A DNA stretch of 64,000 bases. Origin: Kitasatospora sp. NBC_01287 (lineage in GTDB: Bacteria; Actinomycetota; Actinomycetes; Streptomycetales; Streptomycetaceae). The notes beneath the pieces were generated by a model, which had not been told where the DNA came from, ran no database searches, and saw only the letters and a program-made list of their open reading frames with translations. This document shows positions 45,060 through 53,911 of this stretch, in pieces; position 1 is the first letter of the stretch; each line of letters begins with the position of its first letter. Made by a program: the position numbers and the translations under genes. The stretch spans positions 434,001 to 498,000 of the forward strand of contig NZ_JAPEPB010000002.1 in NCBI RefSeq assembly GCF_026340565.1, read 5' to 3'.

Positions 45060-45096
45060 AAAGGCCCCGACCCGCCCGAGGGCAGGCCGGGGCCCG
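45060..45096 (-). terminator. terminator after holin gene
   Basis: Hairpin ggccccgacccgcccg / gggcaggccggggccc, with a T-run in the leftward direction (aaaa on the + strand). It closes the late/lysis operon. Confidence 0.7.
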
Positions 45097-45098
45097 GT

Positions 45099-45416
45099 TC
45101 ATCGCTTGATCTTCATCCCGTCGCCGCCCGACTCGACGGCGGCGGGTCGAACGGGGTCTTCGTGCGGGCAGGCGCAGCATTCGGCGAGTGCTGTGGTGCG
45201 GGCGGCGTCAGTGCGGGCGGCGTCGGTCGCGTGTGTGACGACCTGCTTACCCGCGGAGTGCCCGCCGGCCATCGCGGCGGCGGCCAGCAGTAGGCCGATG
45301 ATCTCTTCGTTGGTCTCGATGCCGGCCAGCTTGGGCACGACGGTGCCGAGTACGGTCAGCAGCGCGACGACGGCCGCGCGGGCCTTGACGGGGTTGGCGT
45401 TGAGCCAGTCCTTCAT
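45099..45416 (-). CDS. holin
   Basis: A 105-aa protein with two hydrophobic helices (about residues 13-31 and 38-54), a charged N-terminus (KDWLNANPVKARAA) and a Cys-containing hydrophilic tail (AECCACPHED). This fits a class II holin that permeabilises the membrane for the endolysin. ATG at 45416 with AGGGAT upstream; adjacent to the coiled-coil/TM gene and the endolysin. Confidence 0.8.
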   Translation of the reverse strand: MKDWLNANPVKARAAVVALLTVLGTVVPKLAGIETNEEIIGLLLAAAAMAGGHSAGKQVVTHATDAARTDAARTTALAECCACPHEDPVRPAAVESGGDGMKIKR

Positions 45417-45419
45417 CCT

Positions 45420-45662
45420 TTATCCCTTCAGTCGTGCGACCACGTCGGCGGCGAGCGCGGTGCCTCCGGCGAGGCCGGAGGCCACGACGCCGTAGCGCCA
45501 GCGCTCCAGCGCGCGGACGCGGTCTTCGTGGTCCTTCAGCATCTGGTCCACGGTCGCGCTGCTCTGCGCCAGCGAGCGGACGTCCTCACGCACGCCCACC
45601 AACTGGTCGTAGATCTCGCGCGGGCCGATGTGGACCCCGCCGAGTTGTTCGTCACCGGCCAT
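45420..45662 (-). CDS. coiled-coil/TM lysis-module protein
   Basis: An 80-aa protein: an N-terminal helix with heptads (EIYDQLVGVREDVRSLAQSS, KDHEDRVRALERW) and one C-terminal hydrophobic segment (VVASGLAGGTALAADVVA). Common between endolysin and holin in actinophages, as a second holin-like or tail-associated protein. Its ATG shares one base with the endolysin stop (TGATG). Confidence 0.7.
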   Translation of the reverse strand: MAGDEQLGGVHIGPREIYDQLVGVREDVRSLAQSSATVDQMLKDHEDRVRALERWRYGVVASGLAGGTALAADVVARLKG

Positions 45663-47548
45663 CAGTACCCGCCTGCGTTCCAGGCGATCGACTCGAACGA
45701 GCCGTAGGTCGCGTTCGCGTACCTGACGCCCGCGATGATCGAGTCCACCGGGTTGAGGATGTCCTTGTGGCCGGGCAGCGAGTAGGCGTCGAAGGTCGGC
45801 CGGATGGTCTGGAGCAGGCCGAACGTGCCGCCGTACGCGGCCTCGTTGCTGTCCCAGTGGTTCTCTGCGAGCGGGTTGCCGCCGGACTCGACCATCACGC
45901 GGTGCTCGATCGCGGCGGCGGACGGGACGATGTCGCCGTTCGCCCGCAGGACGTCCCGTGCCTCTTCGATCCACCCGGCGAGGTCGTTGGAGTAGCCGGT
46001 GCTCGGGGCGGGCGGCGTCTCCTTTACCGGTGGGGCCGGGGCCGCAGTCGCCGCAGGCTGCTGGGCCGGGGCCGGGGCGGGCTTCTGCGCGGGGGTCTGC
46101 GGTTCGGGCGCGGCCGGTCGCGAGGCCGGGGCGGAGCCGTCAGGGATCACGATGTCCTGGCCCGGGAAGATCAGGTCCGGGTTGGCGACCGTGGCGGCGT
46201 TGGCGGCCACCAGGGCTTCCAGCGTGACGCGGGAGCATGCGGCGATGTCCCACAGGGTGTCGCCGGGAACGACGGTGTGGACCGGCGGCGCGGCGGCGCT
46301 CGCGGTGGCGGTCGGCAGGCTGATGACCTGCCCGATCTCGATCCGGTCCCGGTCGGTGATCTGCGGGTTGGCGTTGACCACGGCCGCCAGGCTCGCGCCG
46401 TAGCGAGCGGCGATGGCGGACAAGGTGTCCCCGGCGACGACGGTGTGGGTGGCCGCGCCCGGGGCCGGGGTGGGAACCGGGTCAGGGGAGGGCGCTGGAG
46501 CCTCGATCGGGCTGGGCTGAGCCGGGACCGGGGACTCGGTCGCCTCCGGGGCCGGGGCCGGGGGCTGTGAGGCGACGGCCGACGGCGAAGCGGCGGGGAC
46601 GGTGATCTGCTGGCCCTCCGCGATCCGGTCGGGGTTGGAGATCTGTGGGTTGAGGGAGAGCAGCCCTGCCACGGTGGTGCCCAGCGCCACGGCGATGCCG
46701 CCCAGGGTCATGCCCTTGCGGATGGTGAACGTGCGGGTGGCCGGCCGGGGCGGGACGATCGGCAACGGCGCGGTGGTGGAGCCGCTTCCGTACTCGGCGA
46801 GGAGGCGGGCGAGCTGCCTCGGGCCGGGGATGCCGTCCGCGTCGCGGGTGTCGCCGATCTTGATCTGGTAGGCGCGCATCGACTCGGTGTCCGCGCTGCC
46901 CCAGACCGGGCCGGGGCCCTCGGTGTAGCGGGAGCAGCCCGCGCGGACCAGGGCGCGGCCCATCTCGGTGATGTGCTCACCGCGCGCTCCGGGGCCATAG
47001 GGCTTGCCGTTGATGATGACGGCCTGTCCAGTGCCCGTCTCGGTGCCGGTGCTGCCGCCGGAGGTGAAGGCGGGCCGGCCGACACCGAGCACGACGGAGC
47101 GCGGGCGGGTCTTGCGGGCGACGTAGCCGCCGGAGCCCTGGCCCGCGCCGCTGTCGCGGGCGGTGTTGCCTTCGACGGTCTTGACCTGCTGGCCGGGCGC
47201 GGAGTCTTCCAGGACGATGCCCACGTGGTCGGCGATGCCGTTGGAGCCCCAGGAGAAGAAGATCACGTCGCCGCGCTTGAACGCGGCGTCGCGCCCGAAC
47301 CACTGGCCCTTGTTGCGGAAGGCTTGGACGTGCGAGGGGCAGTAGGCGAACCTGCCGACGGCGGCGGCCTCGCCGCCCTTGTCGGCGCACCAGGAGACGA
47401 ACATGTCGCAGTACGGCTCGTGGTTGAAGCCGTCCGCGTACCACTTGCCGAACGGGGTGTCGTAGTACTTGCCGTTCGGGGAGAGGCCGCCCCGGTAGTT
47501 CTGATCGGCCCACTTGGTGGCCTCGGTGATGAATGCTTCGCGGGAGAT
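45662..47548 (-). CDS. multidomain endolysin (CHAP, LysM x3, transglycosylase-like), ATC start
   Basis: A 628-aa lysin. CHAP amidase/peptidase domain (residues 5-150: the Cys in HEPYCDMFVSWCAD and the His in GIADHVGIV), a peptidoglycan-binding-1-like segment (about 175-235), three LysM repeats (FTIRKGMTLGGIAVALG, THTVVAGDTLSAIAARYG, VHTVVPGDTLWDIAAC) separated by Pro/Ala linkers, and a C-terminal SLT-like transglycosylase (VMVESGGNPLAENHWDS, GLLQTIRPTFDAY). No ATG, GTG or TTG is available at the domain start; GAAAGAG at 47557-47563 sits 8 nt before an ATC codon at 47548, taken as start. A terminator lies just upstream. Confidence 0.8.
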   Translation of the reverse strand: MSREAFITEATKWADQNYRGGLSPNGKYYDTPFGKWYADGFNHEPYCDMFVSWCADKGGEAAAVGRFAYCPSHVQAFRNKGQWFGRDAAFKRGDVIFFSWGSNGIADHVGIVLEDSAPGQQVKTVEGNTARDSGAGQGSGGYVARKTRPRSVVLGVGRPAFTSGGSTGTETGTGQAVIINGKPYGPGARGEHITEMGRALVRAGCSRYTEGPGPVWGSADTESMRAYQIKIGDTRDADGIPGPRQLARLLAEYGSGSTTAPLPIVPPRPATRTFTIRKGMTLGGIAVALGTTVAGLLSLNPQISNPDRIAEGQQITVPAASPSAVASQPPAPAPEATESPVPAQPSPIEAPAPSPDPVPTPAPGAATHTVVAGDTLSAIAARYGASLAAVVNANPQITDRDRIEIGQVISLPTATASAAAPPVHTVVPGDTLWDIAACSRVTLEALVAANAATVANPDLIFPGQDIVIPDGSAPASRPAAPEPQTPAQKPAPAPAQQPAATAAPAPPVKETPPAPSTGYSNDLAGWIEEARDVLRANGDIVPSAAAIEHRVMVESGGNPLAENHWDSNEAAYGGTFGLLQTIRPTFDAYSLPGHKDILNPVDSIIAGVRYANATYGSFESIAWNAGGY

Positions 47549-47571
47549 AGGTGCGTCTCTTTCAATGGCGA

Positions 47572-47599
47572 AGCCCCGCCCGGGAGTTCGGGCGGGGCT
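47572..47599 (-). terminator. terminator between tail genes and endolysin
   Basis: Perfect 11-bp stem agccccgcccg / cgggcggggct with a 6-nt loop, right after the last tail gene's stop and before the endolysin. The lysis genes therefore need read-through or their own promoter. Confidence 0.75.
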
Positions 47600-47622
47600 G
47601 GTGGTCGGGGTATGGCGACGGG

Positions 47623-48144
47623 TCAGGCGTAGCCGGGCGGGATCGGCACGGGGGTCCAGGTGCCGGCCTCGGTCGCGGTGGGGGCCTGGTTGAGGGGCAG
47701 GGCCATCGCGACGCCGGGATCGACGGTGCCGCCTCCGGTCACGTCGGTGCGGGTCTGGAGCAGGAGGCGCTGCCATTCGCCGGGCTGGCCACCGCCCATG
47801 GGCAGCACCCAGTCCAGCCGGACCCAGCCGTTGTTGAGCGCGCCGCCGGTGTACTGCCACTCGACGGTGACGGCGCGGGCCTTGTCCACATCGAAGAGCC
47901 TGAGCCAGACGTTGGCGCCCTGCTTGGAGGAGACGCGGCAGTCCAGGCGGATGACGGGGTGGGCGATGCCGGCTGTGGGAATGGTGGCGGCGGCGCGCCA
48001 GGCGGTCTGGACGTCCAGGCCCTGACGGTAGGGGGTCATCGGTAGCACCGCACCCAGCGCGCTGGCGGTGCGTTCCATCGCGGACAGGCGGGTGTCGATG
48101 CCCTGGAACTCATCCGCCAGGGTGGGGCGGCCGTAGACGGTCAT
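47623..48144 (-). CDS. minor tail protein (173 aa)
   Basis: A 173-aa protein beginning GRPTLADEFQGIDTRLSAMERTASALG (helical) and continuing as a beta-rich tail-tip-like domain ending PIPPGYA. Overlaps the previous gene by 4 nt (ATGA). Position, directly after other tail proteins and before the lysin, fits a tail-tip or baseplate protein. Confidence 0.7.
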   Translation of the reverse strand: MTVYGRPTLADEFQGIDTRLSAMERTASALGAVLPMTPYRQGLDVQTAWRAAATIPTAGIAHPVIRLDCRVSSKQGANVWLRLFDVDKARAVTVEWQYTGGALNNGWVRLDWVLPMGGGQPGEWQRLLLQTRTDVTGGGTVDPGVAMALPLNQAPTATEAGTWTPVPIPPGYA

Positions 48145-49307
48145 GCGGCTCTCACCAGTTCTCCCTTCACCCAGTCGTCCACGCGCTCGAAGATCGTGAC
48201 GGGGACGAGGGCGAGGGTGGTTTCCTCGCCGGTCTGGGAGACCTTGGTGCTGATCTCCTGGATGACGTATTCGGCGTCGATGCCGGGCCAGTTGGCGGTG
48301 CGGGCGCGCACTCGGATCTTGTGGCCCACGCGCAGCTCGGCGACCGAGTACTCGCCGCCGGGGTGCAGCCGCACCTCGGGGACGACGATGGGGAACGCGC
48401 CGACGGCGGTCATGCGCTCGGCCTGGGCGGTCAGGGTCTCGACTCGCACGACGGAGTTGTTCGTCTCGACGGCGGCCAGGCGCGGGATGCGGCGGCCGTC
48501 CTCGGTCTCCAACTGGCCGTTGTACCACCAGGATTTCAGCTGCGACCAGCCCTCGCCAGCGCCGTTGACGCCGGTCTCGGTGCACATCTTGTCGCCGTCG
48601 CTGGTGACGCTGGTGACGTCGCAGTTGGTGCCGTGTTCCAGGACGATGCCGGTGTCCACGCCTCCGGCCGGGGCGAGGAAGCGGAACCGGTTGCGGATGA
48701 TCCGGGCGTCCACGTCCCAGTCGTGGTCGATGCGGAAGTCGAAGCCCTTGATCACCGCCCCGAGCTGTTCGACGGCTTCACCGACGGACTTCCACTCGAA
48801 CCAGGGGTACGTCCGCTCGCGCTTCATGGTGTCCAGGTCCGGGCCGAAGGTGAGCGCGCCTGGGCCGTTGCTGCCCCAGTACCCGGGCTGGCCGGGGGCG
48901 ACGGGCGAGGGGGTGTCCGCGAAGGTCTGGATCAGCTCGCGGGCGATGGTGGTCTGCTCACGCGGCGTGCTGCCGGTCGAATAGCCCAGGTTGACCAGGT
49001 TGCGGCGGTAGTACTCCCACAGGCCGGGGCAGTCCAGCGTCATGGCCTCGGACTGCATATCGACCGACCAGGAGAGCAGCGGGCCGCCCCACAGGACGCG
49101 GCTGCCGCGCTGGACGTGGGCGATGATCCGCCACGGCGAGATCAGCGACCAGTCCAGTCCGGCCAGCGGCTCGGCGGCCAGCGGCACGGTGAAGGAGGCG
49201 TTGCCGGGGGCGTTGAGGATGGAGCGGAAGGTGAGTCCGGAGACGGGCAGCTCGGCCAGCAGCCGGCCGCCCTTGAACTCGGAGAGGATGACGCGGTAGT
49301 CGTCCAC
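48141..49307 (-). CDS. minor tail protein, Gp37-like
   Basis: A 388-aa protein of the siphovirus Gp37-like family of actinophages: LTFRSILNAPGNASFTVPL, DWSLISPWRIIAHVQRGSRVLWGGPLLSW and a C-terminal VTIFERVDDWVKGEL. Usually follows Dit in the tail tip. GTG at 49307 directly after the stop of the upstream gene. Antireceptor or baseplate role is inferred. Confidence 0.78.
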   Translation of the reverse strand: MDDYRVILSEFKGGRLLAELPVSGLTFRSILNAPGNASFTVPLAAEPLAGLDWSLISPWRIIAHVQRGSRVLWGGPLLSWSVDMQSEAMTLDCPGLWEYYRRNLVNLGYSTGSTPREQTTIARELIQTFADTPSPVAPGQPGYWGSNGPGALTFGPDLDTMKRERTYPWFEWKSVGEAVEQLGAVIKGFDFRIDHDWDVDARIIRNRFRFLAPAGGVDTGIVLEHGTNCDVTSVTSDGDKMCTETGVNGAGEGWSQLKSWWYNGQLETEDGRRIPRLAAVETNNSVVRVETLTAQAERMTAVGAFPIVVPEVRLHPGGEYSVAELRVGHKIRVRARTANWPGIDAEYVIQEISTKVSQTGEETTLALVPVTIFERVDDWVKGELVRAA

Positions 49308-50459
49308 TCAGGCCGCCTGTATGACGATGGCCTCGGCGTAGGAGGTCCACGCGGCTTTGAACTTGATGTTGTTGTTGGCGGTGTTGTCGGGTCGGCAGGT
49401 GGTGCTGACGCTCATCGCCGCCCCGGCGGGAACCTTGACGGTGCCCGTGCCGCGTACGTCGCGGTTGTCGCCCGCTCGGATGTACTGCGGGCGGCCGGCT
49501 CGGCGGCTCTCGCCGTGCCCGAAGACCACGGGGACGATCCATCCCTCGCCGAAGTCGCCCGCGTAGGTGGCTTCGAAGGAGATGGTGATCAGGCGCGGGT
49601 AGGAGGCGGCCGGGGCCGTGAAGGTGTGCCACGCCTCGCCGCCCCAGGTGTTCTCGGGGCCCTGGTAGGAGGGGTCATAGCGCGTCGCGCCGGGTAGCAC
49701 GGGGGCCGTGGTTCCGGGCCCGGTGACCTTGTGCAGGGCGGTGGTCACCGAGTCGTAGACCAGGGAGCCGGCCGGGGCTCCGGCGGCGGCCTGGACGACG
49801 CCCTGAGCACCGGCGGTGCGGAGCTGGCGAAGCGGCGTGGTGTCGAGCTGCCCGGAGACCACGAATCGCTGGTCCTCAATCCCGGTGATACCGGTCTGGG
49901 CGATGTTCACCAGCGCCAGGCGGATGCAGTTGGACGGGACCGGCCAGTCCTTCGCGCCGGGGGTGGACTCGGCGAGGACCGCCAGCGACCAGCCGCGCGC
50001 GCCTTCCTTGGTCACCTGTGTGCCGGTGCCGGGGGCTGCGGCGTAGGGGGTGCCGTCGGCGGCGTAGGTGACGGACTGCATGTAGCGGTCCGCGGTGGTC
50101 TTCATGTCCATCAGCAGCGGGCCGGCCGGGGCGGTGTCGGGGTCGGCGAACGCCACGACGAGGTCTTGACGGGCGGCCTCCCCCGGCTTGGGGGTGGAGC
50201 ACTGGAGCTGAATGGAGGCGTCCAGGTTGGCGAAGTGGACGGCCCCCTTGTGGGACACGGCCACGTCGTCCGGCAGCCACAGGGAGCCTGCGGCGACGCT
50301 CACGCGCGGGGTGGGGTTGTCCACCTTCTCGACCAGCAGCGCGGCCGGGCCCGAGACGCCGACGTGGGCACCCCTGGTGCCGCCGATCATCGTGCGCAGG
50401 TCCAACGCGTCGTAACGCCCCTGCTGCACGAAGAGCGGGGCACGGAGTTCTACAGCCAA
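49308..50459 (-). CDS. minor tail protein, TTG start
   Basis: A 383-aa protein: N-terminal FVQQGRYDALDLRTMIGG, then a beta-rich body (WLPDDVAVSHKGAVHF, VNIAQTGITGIEDQRFVV) and a C-terminal jelly-roll-like segment. TTG at 50459 has AAGGA overlapping the previous gene's stop; an upstream in-frame alternative is within that gene. Typical actinophage tail-tip protein, exact role unknown. Confidence 0.7.
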   Translation of the reverse strand: MAVELRAPLFVQQGRYDALDLRTMIGGTRGAHVGVSGPAALLVEKVDNPTPRVSVAAGSLWLPDDVAVSHKGAVHFANLDASIQLQCSTPKPGEAARQDLVVAFADPDTAPAGPLLMDMKTTADRYMQSVTYAADGTPYAAAPGTGTQVTKEGARGWSLAVLAESTPGAKDWPVPSNCIRLALVNIAQTGITGIEDQRFVVSGQLDTTPLRQLRTAGAQGVVQAAAGAPAGSLVYDSVTTALHKVTGPGTTAPVLPGATRYDPSYQGPENTWGGEAWHTFTAPAASYPRLITISFEATYAGDFGEGWIVPVVFGHGESRRAGRPQYIRAGDNRDVRGTGTVKVPAGAAMSVSTTCRPDNTANNNIKFKAAWTSYAEAIVIQAA

Positions 50460-50472
50460 GAGAAGGGGGTCC

Positions 50473-51681
50473 TTACATCCAGGCGGAGCGCCACTGCACA
50501 TCCGCCGTGACCCCGTCGGGGCCTTCCAGTACGTCGAGTTGAACGGCGCTCGGCCCCGGGGGCAGGGCGAACCAGGCCGAGCCCGGATCGACCTGTCCGA
50601 AGCGGGAAGCGCCGTTGAGGGTGATGCGGCGGCGGCCCATGTCGATCACCAGGGCGTCACCGCGTCCGACCCGCAGTCCCCGGGTGGCGAAGCGTCGGCG
50701 GACCCCGCCGTTGACGAGGGTCAGTGCCGGGTCGCGTATCTCGCCGGTGCGCGGGGTGAGGCGGACGAGGGGCCAGGTCTCGACCGAGCCGGTGTTGGCG
50801 ATGTCCGGCGTGGAGCGGGCGGCGGGGCCGTTGCCCATGTCGAAGGGGAACGTCAGCGGGAAGATCGGCCGCCCGCCCCGGGGCACGTCCACAGCAACCG
50901 TCGCGCTCTGGAGCCACGCACCGTAGAGACGGGGGTCGGTGGCGGCCAGCTCGACCGTGAAGCGGCGGCGGCCCGCGTGGTACTCGCGGTCCACGGTGAC
51001 GGCCCGTTTGCGCACGCGGGCAAGGATGCGCGAGCGCCCGCCGGCCACCGGGGGGAACGCGAACTCGAACGGCCGCTCCGGACCGCCGGGGGCGAAGGCG
51101 GCCAGCAGCGCGGGCACCTCGCGCTCGTCCAGGGCCAGCATCGTCAAGGTGACGGTGCGCGCGCCCATGTAGTCGGTGCCGGGGGTGAGGCCGTCGCGCT
51201 GAAGCAGCTCGGCGTCCGAGGTGCGGACTTCGGGGGCGTCCAGCAGGCCGGCCACCTCTTCAAGGACGACGGACGAGCCGTCGCCGAGCAGCACCCCGCC
51301 CCACGATGCGGTCCAGTCGCGGCCGGTGTAGGGGTTGGCGACGCTCGGCGGGATGCCGGGGTCGGGCACCTCGGGAGGCGGGGCCGGGGCCAGGGCGCGG
51401 AAGGTGACCGGCTCGGACCAGGTGTCCAGGCCGGGACCGGTGCAGTGGTAGCGGACCCGGTACTCGGTGTCCGGCTCCAAGGGCGGGTCGATGCCTCGCG
51501 GGCCGCCTCCCCCGAGCAGGGCCGAGCCGGGCCAGGTGGGGTCTTCGGCGTCAGTGCGGGCTTTGCCCGTGCGGGTGTTGACGCTCTCCACGTCCGTCCG
51601 CGTGCTGGGCGGCGAGGCGCACAGCACGCGGGCGGTGGTGGTCGTGATGTCGGTGATGAACGGCGGGGGCAGTGTCCCGAT
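50473..51681 (-). CDS. distal-tail/minor tail protein with ATC start
   Basis: About 402 aa. An N-terminal Fn3-like part (PDTEYRVRYHCTGPGLDTWSEPVTFRALAP) is followed by a Dit-like fold (RTVTLTMLALDEREVPALLAAF, DPRLYGAWLQSATVAVDVP). Between the tape-measure stop (51687) and the first clear residues there is no ATG, GTG or TTG; GGGAGG lies exactly 8 nt before ATC at 51681. A GTG at 51627 would give a shorter 384-aa protein missing a conserved-looking PPPFITDITTTTAR leader and lacks a ribosome site. Distal tail (Dit-like) function is inferred. Confidence 0.7.
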   Translation of the reverse strand: MGTLPPPFITDITTTTARVLCASPPSTRTDVESVNTRTGKARTDAEDPTWPGSALLGGGGPRGIDPPLEPDTEYRVRYHCTGPGLDTWSEPVTFRALAPAPPPEVPDPGIPPSVANPYTGRDWTASWGGVLLGDGSSVVLEEVAGLLDAPEVRTSDAELLQRDGLTPGTDYMGARTVTLTMLALDEREVPALLAAFAPGGPERPFEFAFPPVAGGRSRILARVRKRAVTVDREYHAGRRRFTVELAATDPRLYGAWLQSATVAVDVPRGGRPIFPLTFPFDMGNGPAARSTPDIANTGSVETWPLVRLTPRTGEIRDPALTLVNGGVRRRFATRGLRVGRGDALVIDMGRRRITLNGASRFGQVDPGSAWFALPPGPSAVQLDVLEGPDGVTADVQWRSAWM

Positions 51682-51686
51682 AGCTA

Positions 51687-53900
51687 CTACCTCCCGGAGG
51701 TCTTGAGTTCCCAGGCGATGGCCTTGCCGATCTCGTGCGGATCGGCGTTGGTGCGGGCGTTGACGGTGATGCGCGCGCCGTAGCGCTCCTGGCCTGCGGC
51801 CTTGGAAGCGGTGTCCGGGTGGCGCAGGCTGGCTGCGGCGCGCTGCCCGTAGCCGTAGCTGTCGAGCGAGCGCAGCCCGGCGGCGACCGGGCGAAGGGCG
51901 GTGTCCAGGGCGCTGGCGCGCGGCTCAGCGCGCAGGGCGGCCGGCATGGCGAACGCCATCGGCGCGGCCATCAAGGCGCGCGGGGCTGCGGCCGGGGCAG
52001 ACGCGGGAGCCGAGCTGAACGGGTTCAGCGACGACATGATGCCGCTCACCACGCCGCCGACAGAGATCGACTTCATCCCGTTGACCAGTCCCTGGATCGC
52101 GGACTTGCCCTTGTCGTAGAGCAGCGAGCCCAGGTCGCCGATCGCACCGAGGATCTTGCCCGGCAGGCTGGCCACGTAGGAGACCACGGTGCCGATCCCG
52201 GACGACACGCCGCTTGCGATGTTGGACCAGGATGAACTCACTGCTGAGACGCAGGAGTTCCACGCGGACGAGGTCCACGACTGGACGTTTCCCCAGGCTG
52301 AGGCCACCGCGCTGGCCGTGGACGAGGCCGCCGACGACACGGCGGACGTCACGGACGCCCAGGACGAGGAGGTCCACGAGGTCACTGACGCCCAGGACGA
52401 CGAGGTCCACGAGGTCACGGACGACCAGGCTGACGAGACGGCGGAGGCCACGGAGGAGGCCGCCGACGACGTCCAGGAGGTCACGGACGACCACGCTGAC
52501 GAGACGGCTGAACTCACGGCCTCCCAGCAGGACTTGGTGGCCGATGTCACCCCGTCCCAGGCGGATTGGATCATCTGCCAGGCCCACTGGGCTCCGACGG
52601 CCAGGCCGTTCCACGCCTGCATCGTCACGCTGAAGCCGATGACGAGGGCACGGAGGCCGAGGTCAACTAGCCGCATCATGGCGGCAGTTGCTTCCGCATT
52701 GTCGGCGAAGACCTGGAAGAACTGGCGGAGGGAGTCCGCGAACCAGCTGATCGACGCGGCGATCTCGGGCGAGAACTGGACGGCGAGCTTGGCGATCCCC
52801 TGGAGGAAGGCGTCCAGCAGGCCGACCAAGGGGCCTAGGATGAGCTGGAGTTGGTCGCCCCCGTTGGACAGGGTGAGGAAGAAGTCCCCGAGGGTGGCCC
52901 CGAGGCTGACGAGCGACTTGGGCAGCTCGTCGGTGAATGCCTTCATCCCCGGCGACGACATCGCCGCCGTGAGCTTCGGGAACAGCGTGTCGGTGAAGTC
53001 GGTGATCGACTTCACCATCGGGCGGACGTACTGGGCCCCGGCGTCGAAGAACGCCTTGAACTCGGGCTGGGCCTGCTTGAACCAGGCCGTTACGTCCTTG
53101 ACCGCACCGCCAAACTCGGTGCGCATGGCGGCAGTTGTAGGCTTCAGCGCCTCCGACGCTGCCTGCATCGCCTCCTCGGCTTTCTTGCCGAGGTTCTTCA
53201 TGTCGCCGGCCGCTGCGATGGCCGCGAGGCCCAGTGGCAGGACCGGCAGGGCCGCCAGCGCCAGGACGCCGATCAGCCCCGAGGCGACGACCGTCACCCA
53301 CGTGGCGATGGCCGTCACCGCCACGAGCAGCGGAGCGGCTGCGGCAGCGGACTGGGCGAGGCCGGCCGCCATCCCGGCGGCCCCCTGGGCGGCCGAGCTG
53401 ATGCCCGAGCCGATGCCCTGGAGGGCGGAGGCCGTCTGCTCGATCGAGAGCGTGAAGAGGCGGCCGAAGTTGCGGGCGACCTCCGCGGCTCCCGAACCGA
53501 TGCTCTGGAGACCGGACTTGACCCGGTCGAGCCCACCCCGGGCGAGGTGGACGTTGACCCCCAGCCGCCAGCGGCGGCCGGTGAACGCCCGCACCTGGGC
53601 CTCGGCCGGCGCGGTGTCCGCATCCGCCCGGACCCGCGCTCGTCGCTCGCGGGTGAGCGCGGCGATCCGGGCGGCGGCCTCGCCGGTGTCGGCGAAGACG
53701 TTGACCCGGACGTTGCGGTCGTGGGTCAGCTCGCGCAGCCGGGCGTTCACGCCCGTGGTGTCAAGGTCGAGCTTGACCTTGAGCTTGGTGTACTTCTCCA
53801 GCATCTCCAGGTACTGCTTCAGGCGCTGGCGGAAGTCCGAGGTGTCCGGCAGGACGCGGATGTGCACGCGCCCGGCTTCCTTGCCGCCGGGACCGGCCAT
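51687..53900 (-). CDS. tail tape-measure protein
   Basis: A 737-aa protein that sets tail length (about 110 nm by the 1.5 angstrom per residue rule). N-terminal helical coiled regions (YLEMLEKYTKLKVKLDLDTTGVNARLREL, repeated RxRV/NVFADTG units), several hydrophobic helices at 170-250, then a Trp/Ser repeat array from about 440-560 with units like SSAWSSVTSW. C-terminal MSSLNPF domain. ATG at 53900 follows the chaperone frameshift gene. TMP repeats are unusually rich in W-S-S-V-T. Confidence 0.9.
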   Translation of the reverse strand: MAGPGGKEAGRVHIRVLPDTSDFRQRLKQYLEMLEKYTKLKVKLDLDTTGVNARLRELTHDRNVRVNVFADTGEAAARIAALTRERRARVRADADTAPAEAQVRAFTGRRWRLGVNVHLARGGLDRVKSGLQSIGSGAAEVARNFGRLFTLSIEQTASALQGIGSGISSAAQGAAGMAAGLAQSAAAAAPLLVAVTAIATWVTVVASGLIGVLALAALPVLPLGLAAIAAAGDMKNLGKKAEEAMQAASEALKPTTAAMRTEFGGAVKDVTAWFKQAQPEFKAFFDAGAQYVRPMVKSITDFTDTLFPKLTAAMSSPGMKAFTDELPKSLVSLGATLGDFFLTLSNGGDQLQLILGPLVGLLDAFLQGIAKLAVQFSPEIAASISWFADSLRQFFQVFADNAEATAAMMRLVDLGLRALVIGFSVTMQAWNGLAVGAQWAWQMIQSAWDGVTSATKSCWEAVSSAVSSAWSSVTSWTSSAASSVASAVSSAWSSVTSWTSSSWASVTSWTSSSWASVTSAVSSAASSTASAVASAWGNVQSWTSSAWNSCVSAVSSSWSNIASGVSSGIGTVVSYVASLPGKILGAIGDLGSLLYDKGKSAIQGLVNGMKSISVGGVVSGIMSSLNPFSSAPASAPAAAPRALMAAPMAFAMPAALRAEPRASALDTALRPVAAGLRSLDSYGYGQRAAASLRHPDTASKAAGQERYGARITVNARTNADPHEIGKAIAWELKTSGR

Positions 53901-53911
53901 CGGCTCACCTC

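Noticed and set aside
50473..51627. GTG 51627 as start of the Dit-like gene
   Set aside because: No ribosome site, and it would discard in-frame coding sequence right after a perfect GGGAGG; ATC 51681 fits better.
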